Shown piece after piece: positions 45,701 to 57,300 of a DNA stretch of 64,000 bases (position 1 is its first letter; each line of letters begins with the position of its first letter). Source of the stretch: Phoebastria nigripes. Taxonomy: Eukaryota; Chordata; Aves; Procellariiformes; Diomedeidae. The DNA lies in assembly GCA_035582835.1 (NCBI GenBank), contig JAYKAV010002662.1:1562902-1626901 (forward strand). The letters run 5' to 3'. Under the pieces are notes generated by a model, which ran no database searches, was not told where the DNA came from, and worked only from the letters and a program-made list of their open reading frames with translations. Both the position numbers and the translations under genes were made by a program.

Positions 45701-47585
45701 GGGTACGCTGGAAAGAGTCAGTAGGCTGGGAGGGAGTCATCTGCCCTGATTTTAGGTTTCTGTAGCACAAATGTCTCCATCTGAGTCAGCCAGCCTTTAC
45801 AGGCAAAGGAGACAGTAATCTCATCTGAAAACACGGGGCTGGGTCAGGTGAACCATCCTCTGGAGGTACCTGTTTCTCTGAAGCGATGGGCCAGACACAC
45901 AAGCCCAAGGTTGAGCCCTGGGGAAGGGTGACCAGCCAATCTCACCTACACAGGGATGGCTGGGGCTGCAGCCTCCCATGGAGCGGGGACACCCCGGCAT
46001 GTGGTCCTCCCTGGACCCTTCCTTTGCAAACTAATTAGCAAAAATGAGTGGAGCCATCATGAAGAGACACCCGACCAAGACCCGGGGCAGGCTGGGGACC
46101 CAAGCCTGGTTGTAGGACCCTTATAGCACTTAATAACCTGCTTAGACAGCACAGAGATTAGCCCCCTGTGTGGGGGGCTCGGCGGTCCCAGAGACAGGGA
46201 GGGCATCGCTGCTCCCATCGTTTGTCTGCCAGGGAAAACTCCCTCTCTTTTTTCTCTTTAGAGACAAGCCAGCTCGTGATGTCTTGAGATAGGCTGGGGG
46301 AGCTCGGGAGCTGGCCAGGGCGCTGGAGACCATTGGCTGCATGTCTGGGAGGAGGCAGGGGTGGGATTATCTTTCTTATGCCTCCAATTTGACCTCTTTG
46401 CCAGCAGATTGTTCTGATTTTCCACATGGAGGAATCTAGGGACCCTCTCGAAAGTTCAAACTCCCGTCATCTTCCCTACTGGCAGCAGCAGAGCTCCGGG
46501 CTTCTGCGAAGCCCTGTCTCACAGGGAGCTGGACTGCAGAGCAGCCGTCTCAAACCCAGCTTGCTTCATGCACAAATTTGGGCATTTCATGTCGCTTTAT
46601 ACTGGACCATGTGGGGTTTTTTGTTAGTCAAAAATTTCCATGGAAAACTAGGAATTTGGGTTTGCATTTTCTGCTAGTTTTACCACTTTGGCAAAAGACC
46701 TGGGGGAAATTGCTGAGATTATTTCAAGTCAAAGCATTTCCATTTTTCTCATTGCAACAGAATTTTATTTCAAAATTGTGTGCAGTTAACAACCAAAAAG
46801 CTTACAAGTAAAAAACAAGAAACAGGATTGTTTCTTTCAGGTTTTTGCTTAGCTCAGAAAAGCAAAACATTTCCATCTTTAGTCAACCTGAATTCTTATA
46901 ATTTTTTTAACTTCCTTGGTTCAGCCAGCAAACCTGAAAGATTAGCTCTTCGCACAGCTTCGTCCGACAACCTTGTTGACTTCCTACACACTGGTGCAAG
47001 AATCTGCACTTGGGTTAACCAAGTATTGTCCATCAATGCAATGCAATACAATACAGTAAAACACGTGGGAATATCAAGTACTGTCCTTCTGCCCTTTCCA
47101 GCTCAAGAAAGCATCAGGGCATCTAAAACCAGAATTTCCCAGTCTGTGGCTGGAACACAGAGGCTCTACAATCACGTATCTTAATAACAGGTCTTACCCA
47201 GCACAGGAGTGCTCTATGGCATGCACATTATTGCTCCATCTGCCCTGGTTGCAAACATTTATTATTCTCTGTGACACATGCTATAAAATTGTACTGAGGT
47301 AACTACGTCTAGTTAGTAATTTCCATTCAGATGAGCTGAAGGAATTAATGAATTTGGAAGATCTCAGATCTTTGGAGATAGGGACAGGCGATGGCACGCT
47401 TTAAAATAATCACTCTCAACTGTGCACAAGCTTGAAACCACCCTACTAATCATAGGCAATCTAAGTGCTTATCGGGGCAGAGGGAGAGCTCAAGCACCAT
47501 TCAAACTCTCTAATAATGGTAAATGATTCCACAAATGCACGTGTCCAGGACTCGGACTGCTTCCAAAGCTAAGTGCTTATGAAAA
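45701..47585. other. Non-coding stretch, nothing recognised
   Basis: The 134-codon frame at 46780-47184 has no domain I know. A short pentamer-like run (CAATGCAATGCAATACAATA) lies at about 47035-47054. The phrase CTAAGTGCTTAT occurs twice, near 47461 and 47571, just before the palindrome. Confidence 0.6.
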
Positions 47586-47588
47586 CTT

Positions 47589-47653
47589 GAAGTGCTCCAC
47601 TGGTTTTAAATCACTGTGCAGGGCTGACTGATTTAAACTACGGGAGCACTTTT
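47589..47653. repeat. Imperfect palindrome, possible MITE remnant
   Basis: The left arm GAAGTGCTCCACTGGTTTTA plus AATCA and the right arm TGATTTAAACTACGGGAGCA plus CTTTTC are reverse complements over AGTGCTCC and TTTAAATCA, with small indels. About 15 bp separate them. It may be the core of a non-autonomous DNA transposon. No longer terminal repeat or target duplication was found. Confidence 0.45.
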
Positions 47654-48290
47654 CTTTTTCTTGCATTTTCTTCTGCTCCCCCCCCCTTTCTTTTTTTTTT
47701 ATGAACACTTCGATTTGGAAGCAAGTCAAACACTTNAGTTTAGCGGTTCAAGACCATATTGAACCGATTTAGAAATATGTCAAAAAAAGAAACAGTAAAT
47801 TATGGTTTAAAACCCTTTTGTTTCAGAGCATTTAAGAAGCAAGGATTGCTGCTAGAGCTGGGATGTATTAGCAAGGGCTGGAAGACAGGACTGGGTTGCA
47901 GGCATGGACGCTTATCTGTTTGATCACATACCTACTGCAGGACAGATCTGCCCATGTGCTGCTCCCTACCCTGTACCTTTGATGTGCTGACTTTTTTCTC
48001 TGATCCTTAGGGGCCTTTTGCTGCAACTGGAAAAATACCTCGGCTTGTAGGTGCAGTGCTAAAAGTGGCCTGAAATTTAAATGTTGTGCATGGAAAGGGG
48101 AAAAGATGCAGCCCCCACCCAGGCTTTTTAAATAAGCAGTATTGCAGGCTTGGCAGTCTCCAACACCAACAGCATCACAACCTGAAAGTGAAACTTTCTG
48201 GTGAATTCATACCTCTCAAAAGACGGGATAAAACTGAAGCAAACAGCATAAATAATGGAAAAGTGAATTAGACTTTAAAAATTCTGTCCT
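47654..48290. other. Non-coding stretch, nothing recognised
   Basis: Begins with a pyrimidine tract including a C9/T-run at about 47679-47700. One N at 47736. No gene or transposon recognised. Confidence 0.65.
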
Positions 48291-48293
48291 GTT

Positions 48294-48312
48294 TAATAAT
48301 TCAGAATTATTA
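48294..48312. promoter_or_regulatory. Perfect TAAT/ATTA palindrome, possible homeodomain site
   Basis: TAATAATTC-A-GAATTATTA is a perfect 9+1+9 inverted repeat. Inverted TAAT cores suit cooperative binding by homeodomain dimers. It sits in an AT-rich, repeat-free block (about 48290-48450) that could be a conserved element. Function is inference. Confidence 0.35.
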
Positions 48313-51030
48313 TAACATGCTGAAAGGAACTTTTTTTTAATTACTTCTAGCCTGGCAATCTCTCATTAGTGCACACAAATCTCCATCAAAAATCATCAGC
48401 TAACGAGAGCTGCATTAGTGTGAGACAAGCTGCAAAGTACATCCCTTTGGATGTTTATTCACACCAATGACCTGCGCAGCCTTCCCTCACCTACAGCTGT
48501 GCCGGGGAGGGAGGAGATGCCACGGCCCCCGGGACCAGAGTCCTGCCCCTGGCTGCAGCCACATTCTGGCTTACATAAAACATTCAACATAAAACTCCCT
48601 CGGAGCCACTAAATCGAAGCTGCTTGTCACCATTGCTCGGAAATGAGTGCAGTGGGAAGGAAACCGAGCTTACAGTCACAGACATGAGCTGAGGTTTCCC
48701 TCTCATGTAATGTGGCGAGGTTGAGGGACTGATACGGCCACAGCAAGTGGGGGAAACGAGGACATGGGAGCATGCCAGGCTGAGTGTTGAAGACAACATC
48801 AGCAGAGCCTGAACGATGAGTCCTGCCTTCTTAAAATGATGGCAATCCTTGTTTAGTGACTCAGGCTACAGATGCAACGGGTGGAGAGAGGTGTCAGCTG
48901 CTGCTGGCCATGACTTGCTGGTGAAGGCTGAAACATGGGCAGACCATCAGCGTTCCCATCACCGAGAGCCACGTCTTCCTTCTACCGGAGCAAGGAGCTT
49001 CTGTGGTGAGAGTGAGGAAGCATTGCCTGGGTGATGCTTTCCATGAGACATGCACCAAACGGCAGGTGGGTGAGCTCTGGAGATGTCAGGAAAGGAGGAG
49101 AGCAGATGGCAGGAGAAGAGTGGTAGGTGTCTTGATTGATGCTAGGTAGTTGAAAGAGAGTCCAGCTGAGTCACAAGCATCAGCATGGCTAGAAGCAACA
49201 AGGCTGAGGCATGGACTGGGACAATGGAGTAGCTGAGAAGGGCACAGCTTGGGAGGAGCAGGAGAAAATGCACAAAGGGCTCTTTTGTAGCTGGGAGGCG
49301 AGCATGGCTCCGCTTGCGAGACTTAAACCTGTGGTCACAGGAGCCGGGCTGTGCTCTGAGGTTGCAGCCAGACTCATTTAGCATTTTGCGGGCCATAATT
49401 TACAAGCAAATATAAATACTGGCCACCCACAGAATACACCCAACTCCCGTAGCAAAGCTGGTAGGTGGGGGAACACAGCCACCCCTCAGCCACTACCTTC
49501 ACTGTGCCATCTGGCTCGCAGTTGCCAAGCCCACGATGGCCATCTGCCTTGTGGCTGCCTAGGAGAAAGTTAATTATATTTTTTTGTAGAGACACAATGG
49601 CAGCTGGAGATGCCAGCCAAGCATACGTGAATAAATTAGGCCCAAATTCCATTGCCAGAACTCAAAGGGAAGTTGTTTCTGGGTTAGCCATGCTTCAGCC
49701 CCACCACACCAGCAAGGACAAGGCTGCTGCTATGTCATGCTCACGTTTTGTTGTGAGGGAAGCTTTCCTCTGTTGGAGGATGCACGGTGGGGCAGTCTGC
49801 TCCAAACCCCACCTGGACTTGCTGGGGGACAGGAGGAAACATCCCTTCACCTGATCTCCCAGTTCCCACATCCATCAAGTGAGCGCAGCCAATCCCATTT
49901 CCTTTGCAAAATGCCTCAAGCAGGAAAAAATAGTGTAAGAACAAAGTACGAGAAAACCAGAGTTTTCTTTGGCCCTGTTAAAACTACTGTGAGAAAATGC
50001 AGCTGTGCGGGAACATTTAATAAATTATTTTCTTTGCAAAACCTCACCTTTTTGTACCAACCAATATTCATTTGCCACTCTCCACTAATCACAACTCACA
50101 GACACCCTCGCTACCACCGCTGGCACATTAGCATGGTCCTGAGCCCAAACCAAGCACCTTTCCTTTGGGTGAAGGCTCCTGGGGGTACGAGGGCAATGCC
50201 ACACTCTTGCACCGAGGCCGTTTTGGGGTCCAGGTTGGCATCCTCGCACTCTGCCATCCTATGCTGTGTTGACATAACTCTGCATCTTTACATTTTGCTC
50301 CACAGGTGAACCCTCAGGGAACAGACCTTTTCTCCCCTGTGATTTTCAGGACACCAAATATATTCTGGCAGACACTCAAGGGTCCTGGTTTCATTTAGGT
50401 CTGGAGGAAGCTGTGTTGTCCTCACACAAAAGAAGCACCAGGGCATAGATTAAACCCTCTCGAGAGACGGGAGTTTTCCAAACTGCCTCGTAAAGGGAGT
50501 AACGGGTTGTGAGAAGAGAAAGCTCCTTTGTTTTGGACAGCAGCTGTAATCTCCACATCAAGCACATGTTGGAATTCATAAGTGGCCATTTAGCCATATT
50601 CTGACAGCAGAACGAGCAACCTCGGGGCAGCAGCCAGGCCTATTTATAGAGAGGAGGTTTGAGGTAATATCCTTACCTTGGATGCACTGTCTCCACTTAA
50701 GAGCCCAGCTTATGAGAGAAAGTGATGCCAGACAGGCAGACGGCAAGGAAGGAAAAGAGTCACAGCTCACTCTGCCTGGCTTGCTTTGCATCAGAGCAAA
50801 TTAAGTTTTACCACAACAATAGAAATCTCTGAAAACTCAGTTTCTCCCCAAGTCTAACAAGAAAAGGAATGGCAGAAGCTAAATAGCTGTAGAGGTTCCT
50901 CAGGCCAAACCTGCATAAGCATATCAAGTTAATGTATCACTGTTGTCACAGTACAAGAGCATTGGGAAATCGTGAGCTATCCAGGAGGTCAGAGCTCAGC
51001 CCACAAAGTTTGCTGACCTTTTTGTTGACG
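48313..51030. other. Non-coding stretch, nothing firmly recognised
   Basis: The 190-codon frame 49737-50309 overlaps other frames and shows no domain. GGCCCAAATTCC near 49640 may be one end of a decayed MITE. The passage CCAGGAGGTCAGAGCTCAG near 50981 recalls a CR1 3' end but lacks its context. Confidence 0.55.
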
Positions 51031-51034
51031 TTAC

Positions 51035-51087
51035 TGATGACACTCAATGGCTTAGGAAAGCTCTTGGACACTCATTGAGTGTCATCA
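51035..51087. repeat. Hairpin with a perfect 15-bp stem
   Basis: TGATGACACTCAATG (51035-51049) and CATTGAGTGTCATCA (51073-51087) are exact reverse complements around a 23-base loop. The loop itself contains GCTTAGGAAAGC, which can form a small stem. Flanks do not continue the pairing, so it is shorter than a typical microRNA precursor. It is not rho-independent-terminator-like and no T-run follows. Confidence 0.7.
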
Positions 51088-52605
51088 TGAATTGAGGCTG
51101 TCCCCCCGCATTGCATCAAATATTGATGCTTTGAGTCTGCTAAGGCCAAGGTATTTGGTAAAACTCAAGCAGTGTCAGCTTAGGTGTTGTATGTAGATGG
51201 GCTGGGATCCAAGTCCAGCTGAAATCAGAAGGGTTTGGAGCTGGTCTGGGACACCTGAGAAATGTGGATTTTTCCAAAATAAACAGGAGTCAGGAACCCA
51301 TGGAAAGCATGAGAAGGGGAGAGGAAACCAAGGTGGTGGTGAGACTCCTTCGGTTAGCAGAGGTCTTTGAAGGGTTGTACTCAGAATAGCAGGGTGTCTT
51401 GGCCATGGCCTGTAGAGATGATAGTCCAAGGGTAAACTGTGGCTTGGAACAAGGCATGGTGCAATAAGATTCAGCTCACAGCCAAAAAATCTACATTTAG
51501 ACATTTCATTTCAATTTATTGTCTACAGTACACATAGGTCAGCTCCCATTGCTGCCTCGAGAGGGATCACACTGGCCTAACGTGGGTGATTACCTTCAGG
51601 TATGTTGAACAGATAAGGTCTTTATTCAAGAGCTGGATTGAATAGCCCCAGGCTGGTGCCTTCACCAGAAGATCCCTTCCTCTTGCTATAATGAAGAGGG
51701 AATATGTATGACTGCTCCTGGAGGGCCCAAGCCTAGAAGTAACAGCTCTCAGAGTGGTTTTAACAGCAGCTCAAGTTTAGGGTTCAGAGCAGGGCTTTTC
51801 ATCGCCTTGGCTCACCCATCCTTCTCAGAGACGACCTCATACTGTTTCTGGTTTTTGGCTAGTACAGCTGGCTTCATAATCTGTGTACCAAAATTTGCCT
51901 AGGACCAAGAACCACAAGACACATCTCAGGTACCATATGGACCAGCGGACATGCTCATGCACACAACCTAAGAGCCTCGCACTGGCCACCCCAGCACTGA
52001 TTCTTCCAAAGAAAGGATGGTCCCTGACACCAAATGTTGATTTTGGTTTACCCCTTGGGTGTGAGAAACCATGCCAATGCACCCTGAACCTTTAACTCAT
52101 ACCTGTAATTAACCTGGTCTTCTTCTGAAGTTCCTCCTCCATGGAGGTACAATGCTCTCTGAGTTAGACAACAAGTATTTTATTCATCAGGTAAGAAAAA
52201 GAGTATTTATAGGAATCTCACTTCTAACATCAAAGCTCCTCTAAGAAGCTTCCCCATAGTTCCCACCGGCACATGGGAGTGGGGGAAATACCCCTCTGAG
52301 ATACTTCTGAGCCCTTCTCCTCTTCTCAGAGTTAAAGTTGCTACTGCTATTGCTGCAGGGGCAGCTGAAAAAATCCTGGTGTGGGAGGGAAGGAGAAGCT
52401 GGCAGGTATCCAGCATCAGCTTCTGCCGTGGTGGGAGAGTCCTGCTTTCCAACAGATGCTTGGCTTTTACAGCTCCCGGAGCCCAGTTCCCTTATCTTCC
52501 TAAGACATCTCTAGCTACTCCTTTACTGACCAAATTAAACACAAGCAGGGATTGAACTGGGAATATGTGTATTTTCTAATATGCACACAAAAATCAGCAG
52601 TTTGA
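51088..52605. other. Non-coding stretch, nothing recognised
   Basis: Frames up to 109 codons on both strands with no family signature. A passage GGGATTGAACTGGGAAT near 52551 is faintly like a decayed tRNA T-arm. Confidence 0.6.
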
Positions 52606-52614
52606 GAAGAAAAT

Positions 52615-52662
52615 CCATATGTATGTACACATACACACATGTGCGTATTACATGCATGTTGA
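52615..52662. repeat. Purine-pyrimidine alternating tract
   Basis: CATATGTATGTACACATACA continues as CACATGTGCGTATTACATGC. Alternation is nearly unbroken for about 45 bp, which favours Z-DNA or cruciform transitions. It is simple sequence without coding meaning. Confidence 0.6.
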
Positions 52663-52895
52663 GCTGCTTAAAATGGCCAGCTTCCTAAGGCTGATATCAG
52701 TTACAAGACAAAAAAGTTGAAAGAAAGAATTTAAGTAAAAATGTGACTGATAATTACAAATTCAGTGGAGTATATTTTGCTCTTGCCCCAAAACCCCACA
52801 GTTGAGACACTGACCCAGGCGGAGAAGTCAATATGCACTACCTATAGGGTAATGTCTGGGTGTCCATGCACAGAGTCAAACATGACACGTTCAGA
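52663..52895. other. Non-coding stretch before the CR1 remnant
   Basis: AT-rich sequence. It may already belong to the CR1 body, but I cannot align it. Confidence 0.4.
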
Positions 52896-52899
52896 GGAA

Positions 52900-54382
52900 A
52901 GAGAAAGCTGATTTTAACAATAAGTATAAATGAGACGTCAGAAATTGTAGGATATTGATAAGGGAAGCAAAAGGACAGAAGGAAGAACTGTTCAGTAAAC
53001 ATCTCTGTACTGTATTGGTGAAAAAGCCCAGTGATACAGCCTTATTATGTGTTGAAAATTAAATACCTCCGCACTGCTAATACTTGTTGTGGTCATTAAG
53101 CAGCAAGTGACTAAAGCTAAATGGATAACTTGAACCCCAGGATTTTTACCAAGCCGCCCAAGGGCTATTAGTATTGAATTTCATTATTTCCAGGGTGTCT
53201 GTGAGTTAGAATTGGAGATTGTATCAATCCTAGCACAATAATAAACCGCTGATAACTACATCAGTTCAAATTTACTAGATTAATAAAGACACTAATGTAG
53301 TCAATACCAATCAGCACCGGTTCATGGAAAGGAGATCCTGTCAAAGTAAACTTACCTTTTCGCTGTTGATAGGGACAGCAGTGTTAATAGAGTTGGCACT
53401 TTATAAAGGTATCAGTAGCACAGGGTGTTTTAAGCTGATTAAATCCACTTGGCGTACGTAAAATCTGTTAAGAACTGGACATTTGATAGATCTCAAACCC
53501 TAATTGCAACAGGAGACAGTTCATTGAGCTCCTGTGGTTCTAGTGGTACTTTGCAGAGCTCAGTTTTTGGCCTTACACTTTAACCTTTTTTACGAGTGTT
53601 CTGGAGAGAAACACATTACTAGTGTTTGCAAATGATGGGGAAATCTGGGAGCTGCCAGAGAAAGAAGAGGTCGGGGTAGTGGGTACCCTTGATTGCTTGC
53701 TATGTTCACTGCAGGCAAACTATGTTCAACATATATTGTACATTTATCCTTTGAGGAATGAAGACTTCCTGTGCACATTTACTGTGTAGGACAGTGCCCC
53801 AGGAAGCAGAGACTTTGGAGAATATCTGCCAGGGGTTTAGAGGGATCCTGAAGGTAAAAACCAGACCACTATGCAGAAGCACTGCATAGGTCTGACAGAA
53901 GCAAGATTTGACTCAGTTGTACTTCTGCAGTTGAAGAAATATTAATAAATTGGAGAGAGTCGCAGGACTGATAAAAGGATTTGAATATATATGGCCTACA
54001 CTGAAAGGCTTAAAGGGCCCTCAAGATGTCTAGAAAAGCAAGGAAACAGCTAAGGGGTGACTTGACTCTGGTAAGTCATCAAAAGATGACAGAAGGATAT
54101 TCTGCTTACCTGATATGGGCATAATAAGATCAGACGTCAAAAAATTTAAGCTGGACAAATTCATATTAGGAACAAGATACATATTTTCCAGCAATGAGAA
54201 CTATCAAATACAGGAACCATTTTCTAAGGTTTGTATTTGATTTTCCATCCATAGATTTTTTTTAAAAAACAGATCAGATATCTTTTTTTCTAAAATATAT
54301 ATATTTGAATGATAAAACCAAGAATAATTTCCTCCAGGCCTTACAATTAATAAATCTAAATAAAATATAAATCTATTAGCTT
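52900..54382 (+). mobile_element. CR1-type LINE remnant, 3' part of the reverse transcriptase frame to near the 3' end
   Basis: Several landmarks of sauropsid CR1 appear in order on the plus strand. These are GTCAGAAATTGTAGGATATT and GGGAAGCAAAAGGACAGAAG (about 52937-52985), a CAGTAAACATCTCTGTACTG passage, and GGTTCATGGAAAGGAGATCC TGTCAAA near 53320. Next is the block that decodes as a worn GVPQGSVLGPLLF motif (about 53538-53575). The catalytic FADD box reads FAND at 53625-53636. Then come GGCCTACACTGAAAGGCTTA and AAGCTGGACAAATTC, and a tail containing CAGGCCTTACAATTAATAAA TCTA. Stops and frameshifts are everywhere, so it is long dead. The 5' end, including the endonuclease domain, is missing, as is usual for 5'-truncated CR1 copies. 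The left boundary is approximate. Confidence 0.75.
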
Positions 54383-57300
54383 TATATTTGCCCAGGATCC
54401 TGGAGATACCTAAAGGACCACGAAGCAACCTACTCTGCCTCCTAGACTTGGGACAGAAGGCCAGGATGAAAGCAATCAGATGCTTGAAAATTCACAGCTA
54501 AATCAGTTTTTCTGCAGGTCAGTCTTTATCTGCCAGGTCATGGAAATTGTCTCCACTGTGTTTTATCATTTGCCTTTCAGGTCCTGCTGGAATTAGCCAG
54601 ATTCTGTGGTGCGCCTGAATCCCCAGATGGGCTCATCCAAATGGAATAGTTAAAAAGAACAGAGAAAATAAATCTGGAGTAATTCTGTGGTGTTCTCTAG
54701 TCTGGCTCTTCTGAATCATCAATTAATGACATACTTAATCACATTAATGTTTTCTCTAGTCCTGATCAGACTTGCTTGTGTGCTTAACTTTATACTTTAC
54801 TATGTTGACCTACTATTTAATGTAAACCAGGTATACGCGAACTTCCCACTGAGCTCAGATAAATTTATCTACTAATGCGCTAATGGTTACTGTGTCACAA
54901 GCGAGAGTAGAACATGATAGCTAGATTTTTTTAATTAATTAGTTTGTCAAGCTTATTTTAAAAAGGAGAAACTTGAGCCTAAGTTTGCCTGTCAAACAAA
55001 AAATACTATGGCTAGATAGATTTTCCCAAGCATGAAATTCAAGAGGAGTTAGGTTTCCCTTTGTGCCTTTGAAGAGCTTTCCTTCATGTCCAAGAGCTTC
55101 TTCTTGGCTAATATGCTCTAGGCACTTACCCACAACCAGTCCTGGGACATTTTGCTCTGTTTCCAGGAGGCACCATGACCAAAGGACTCCTGTGCTGCCA
55201 AAAAAGCATGGGTCAGCCAGTGGTAATTGCAGCATCTCTAAGGTTCATCCCTCCTTTTTTCAAGTATTTAAAGACTCAGTCACAAAAATACCTTTGGCTG
55301 CACGCTGAAAATCAGACCACAACATGATGGCTCTGACCTACTTCTCTATCGTCACACATGTGTCCGGTTGACAGCGCTTTCTGAAGAGCCCTGGAGTTTT
55401 CCAGCCAGCTGGGCTCAGAGCAAGGACAGTAGATATTTGATGGTGGATATTGAGAGGGGCCTTTCCAGACTCTTCAGTCAGGCCCAAGCAAGCTTTGAAT
55501 ATGAGCTGCTGTGTTTTTGATTAGGTAAGCAGGGTCTGGGTGGGTTGCACGTGATATCCATGTAAAACATCTTCTTTTCTCATTCTCAGCACTGATTCCA
55601 ACAGAGCTGCTTTGCTTTGGAAGAAAAGGGAAATTCTCCATGTCACTAGACCATCGCAGGATGAAAAGAAGGAGGGGGAAACGTCTTGTAATGCAAACCC
55701 AGATGTTTTTGCAGTGGATTTCAGCTGAATGGAAGAAAATGTAGATATTTAGATTTACTGGTAAGACAAACTTTATTAAATGGGTGACTGATTGTGGGCA
55801 AATGATGGAAGCAAACTTATGTGAAAATGTTAAACCAAAGTCTGGAAGCATCTTATAAGAGACATATACTTCACCTTTCTTAGTTTTAGGTTCTTCTTCT
55901 TCTGCTGGGGAGGACTTTGATTTGCTTTCCAATCTCAGTAAGCTTTGCCTTGTATATGTGTCTTAAAACCTTCTATTGTCCTTCTGAGAGGACATTTCCA
56001 GTGTGAATGCTCCTTATACAGTGAGAGTTAACCTTCAAAACAACCTGTGCCTACAAGATGAATCCAGGTGCTCATCATGTAGCATGTCCTCCCTGATGTG
56101 TTTCCATTAATGTTTCTTCTCCCTTTTTCCTAGCATCCTTTCCCCTTATGGAAATTGAAGTGCAGAATCAAATCTTAAAGTACAGGAGCCACTTTTTGCC
56201 ACCTTGCTTAAATTAAATCGCCTTTCCCTCTTCAGAGAGCCCAGCCAGCTTCAATGGAGCCACGTGAGGACCAAGACATACCCACAAGCTGGGCCTTCCA
56301 GAGCATGCTTCAAATATTAAGGACTCAGGGGCACACTCCATGTCCTAATGAGTTTCTAGCCAGGACAGAGAGCGAGCAAGAAGTGAGATGAAGTGCAGCA
56401 AAGGCTAATGCGTTCAGTGAACACTGATGTATCATGCAAATTTTATTATTCCCACTTTGTAGGATTCTCACAGGATTTCCTGGAAAAAAAATATGCAGCA
56501 CATGAATATCCTGGGCTTGTCAGACTGCTGCAAGTGCGCTATATGGATGGGCTGAGCATACAGAAGGGATGTGCCTGGGGCAGGCTGAAATCCCAGGCAA
56601 ATGTCTGATGTCCCAAACTCACATAGCCATGATCTCCACTCAGAGACACAAGGGCTGGCTGAGGAAACCTGGGGAAATATTAACCTCCCCCATTTCTCTT
56701 TCTTTTTTTCTTACCTTGAGGTTTTATAGGGAACCAAGACATCGGTTTTGAAGAAGGACTTTTAGGTGGGAAAGGGAGTTTGATGCGACTGGCCATAGCT
56801 CAAGAAAGGCTCTAGGCATTAGGAGCCATATCTGAACTGATGCTTGGCTAAATGTGATGGTTACCATTTAGCTGGCCATTTTCCTTTTAATATGGCTTTT
56901 TAATATTTAGGCATCATATTTGACTCCGGTCAGAGGGCCTGGCAGCCCATGCTGGCTGCGGCTACAGCAGCAAACGAAGCAGGGCCAGCTCGCCCCAGCC
57001 TTTTTTCTGGCCCTAAGGATGAGTACCAGGACACGGCTCATATACATTTGGTTACCCATGACACAGCTTATATCCATACAGTTACCTCCTTCCTGCCCCC
57101 TTGCACAAACCACACATAGTGGTCTTGCCTATAAGGTCACATACCCTGGCCCATGCAATGCCCTGAACCATGCCCAGATGGGAGCCTGACAGTTTGCATG
57201 GGCCAAAAATCATGCCAGGGAATGAGCTAACTTCTTGGTGATCATGGTAGAGTGTTTGATCCTGTGCCCAGGTTCTGGTTAGTTACTAGAGCATTCAGAC

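Noticed and set aside
49737..50309. 190-codon plus-strand frame
   Set aside because: Low similarity to anything known, and overlapping frames on both strands.
50971..51000. Forward CR1 3' end (AGGAGGTCAGA-like)
   Set aside because: No supporting CR1 sequence upstream or downstream.
55474..55932. Minus-strand frame opening with an acidic/basic run and a donor-like GTGAAGT
   Set aside because: The nominal start is TTG, no convincing acceptor lies upstream, and the rest of the frame is not protein-like.
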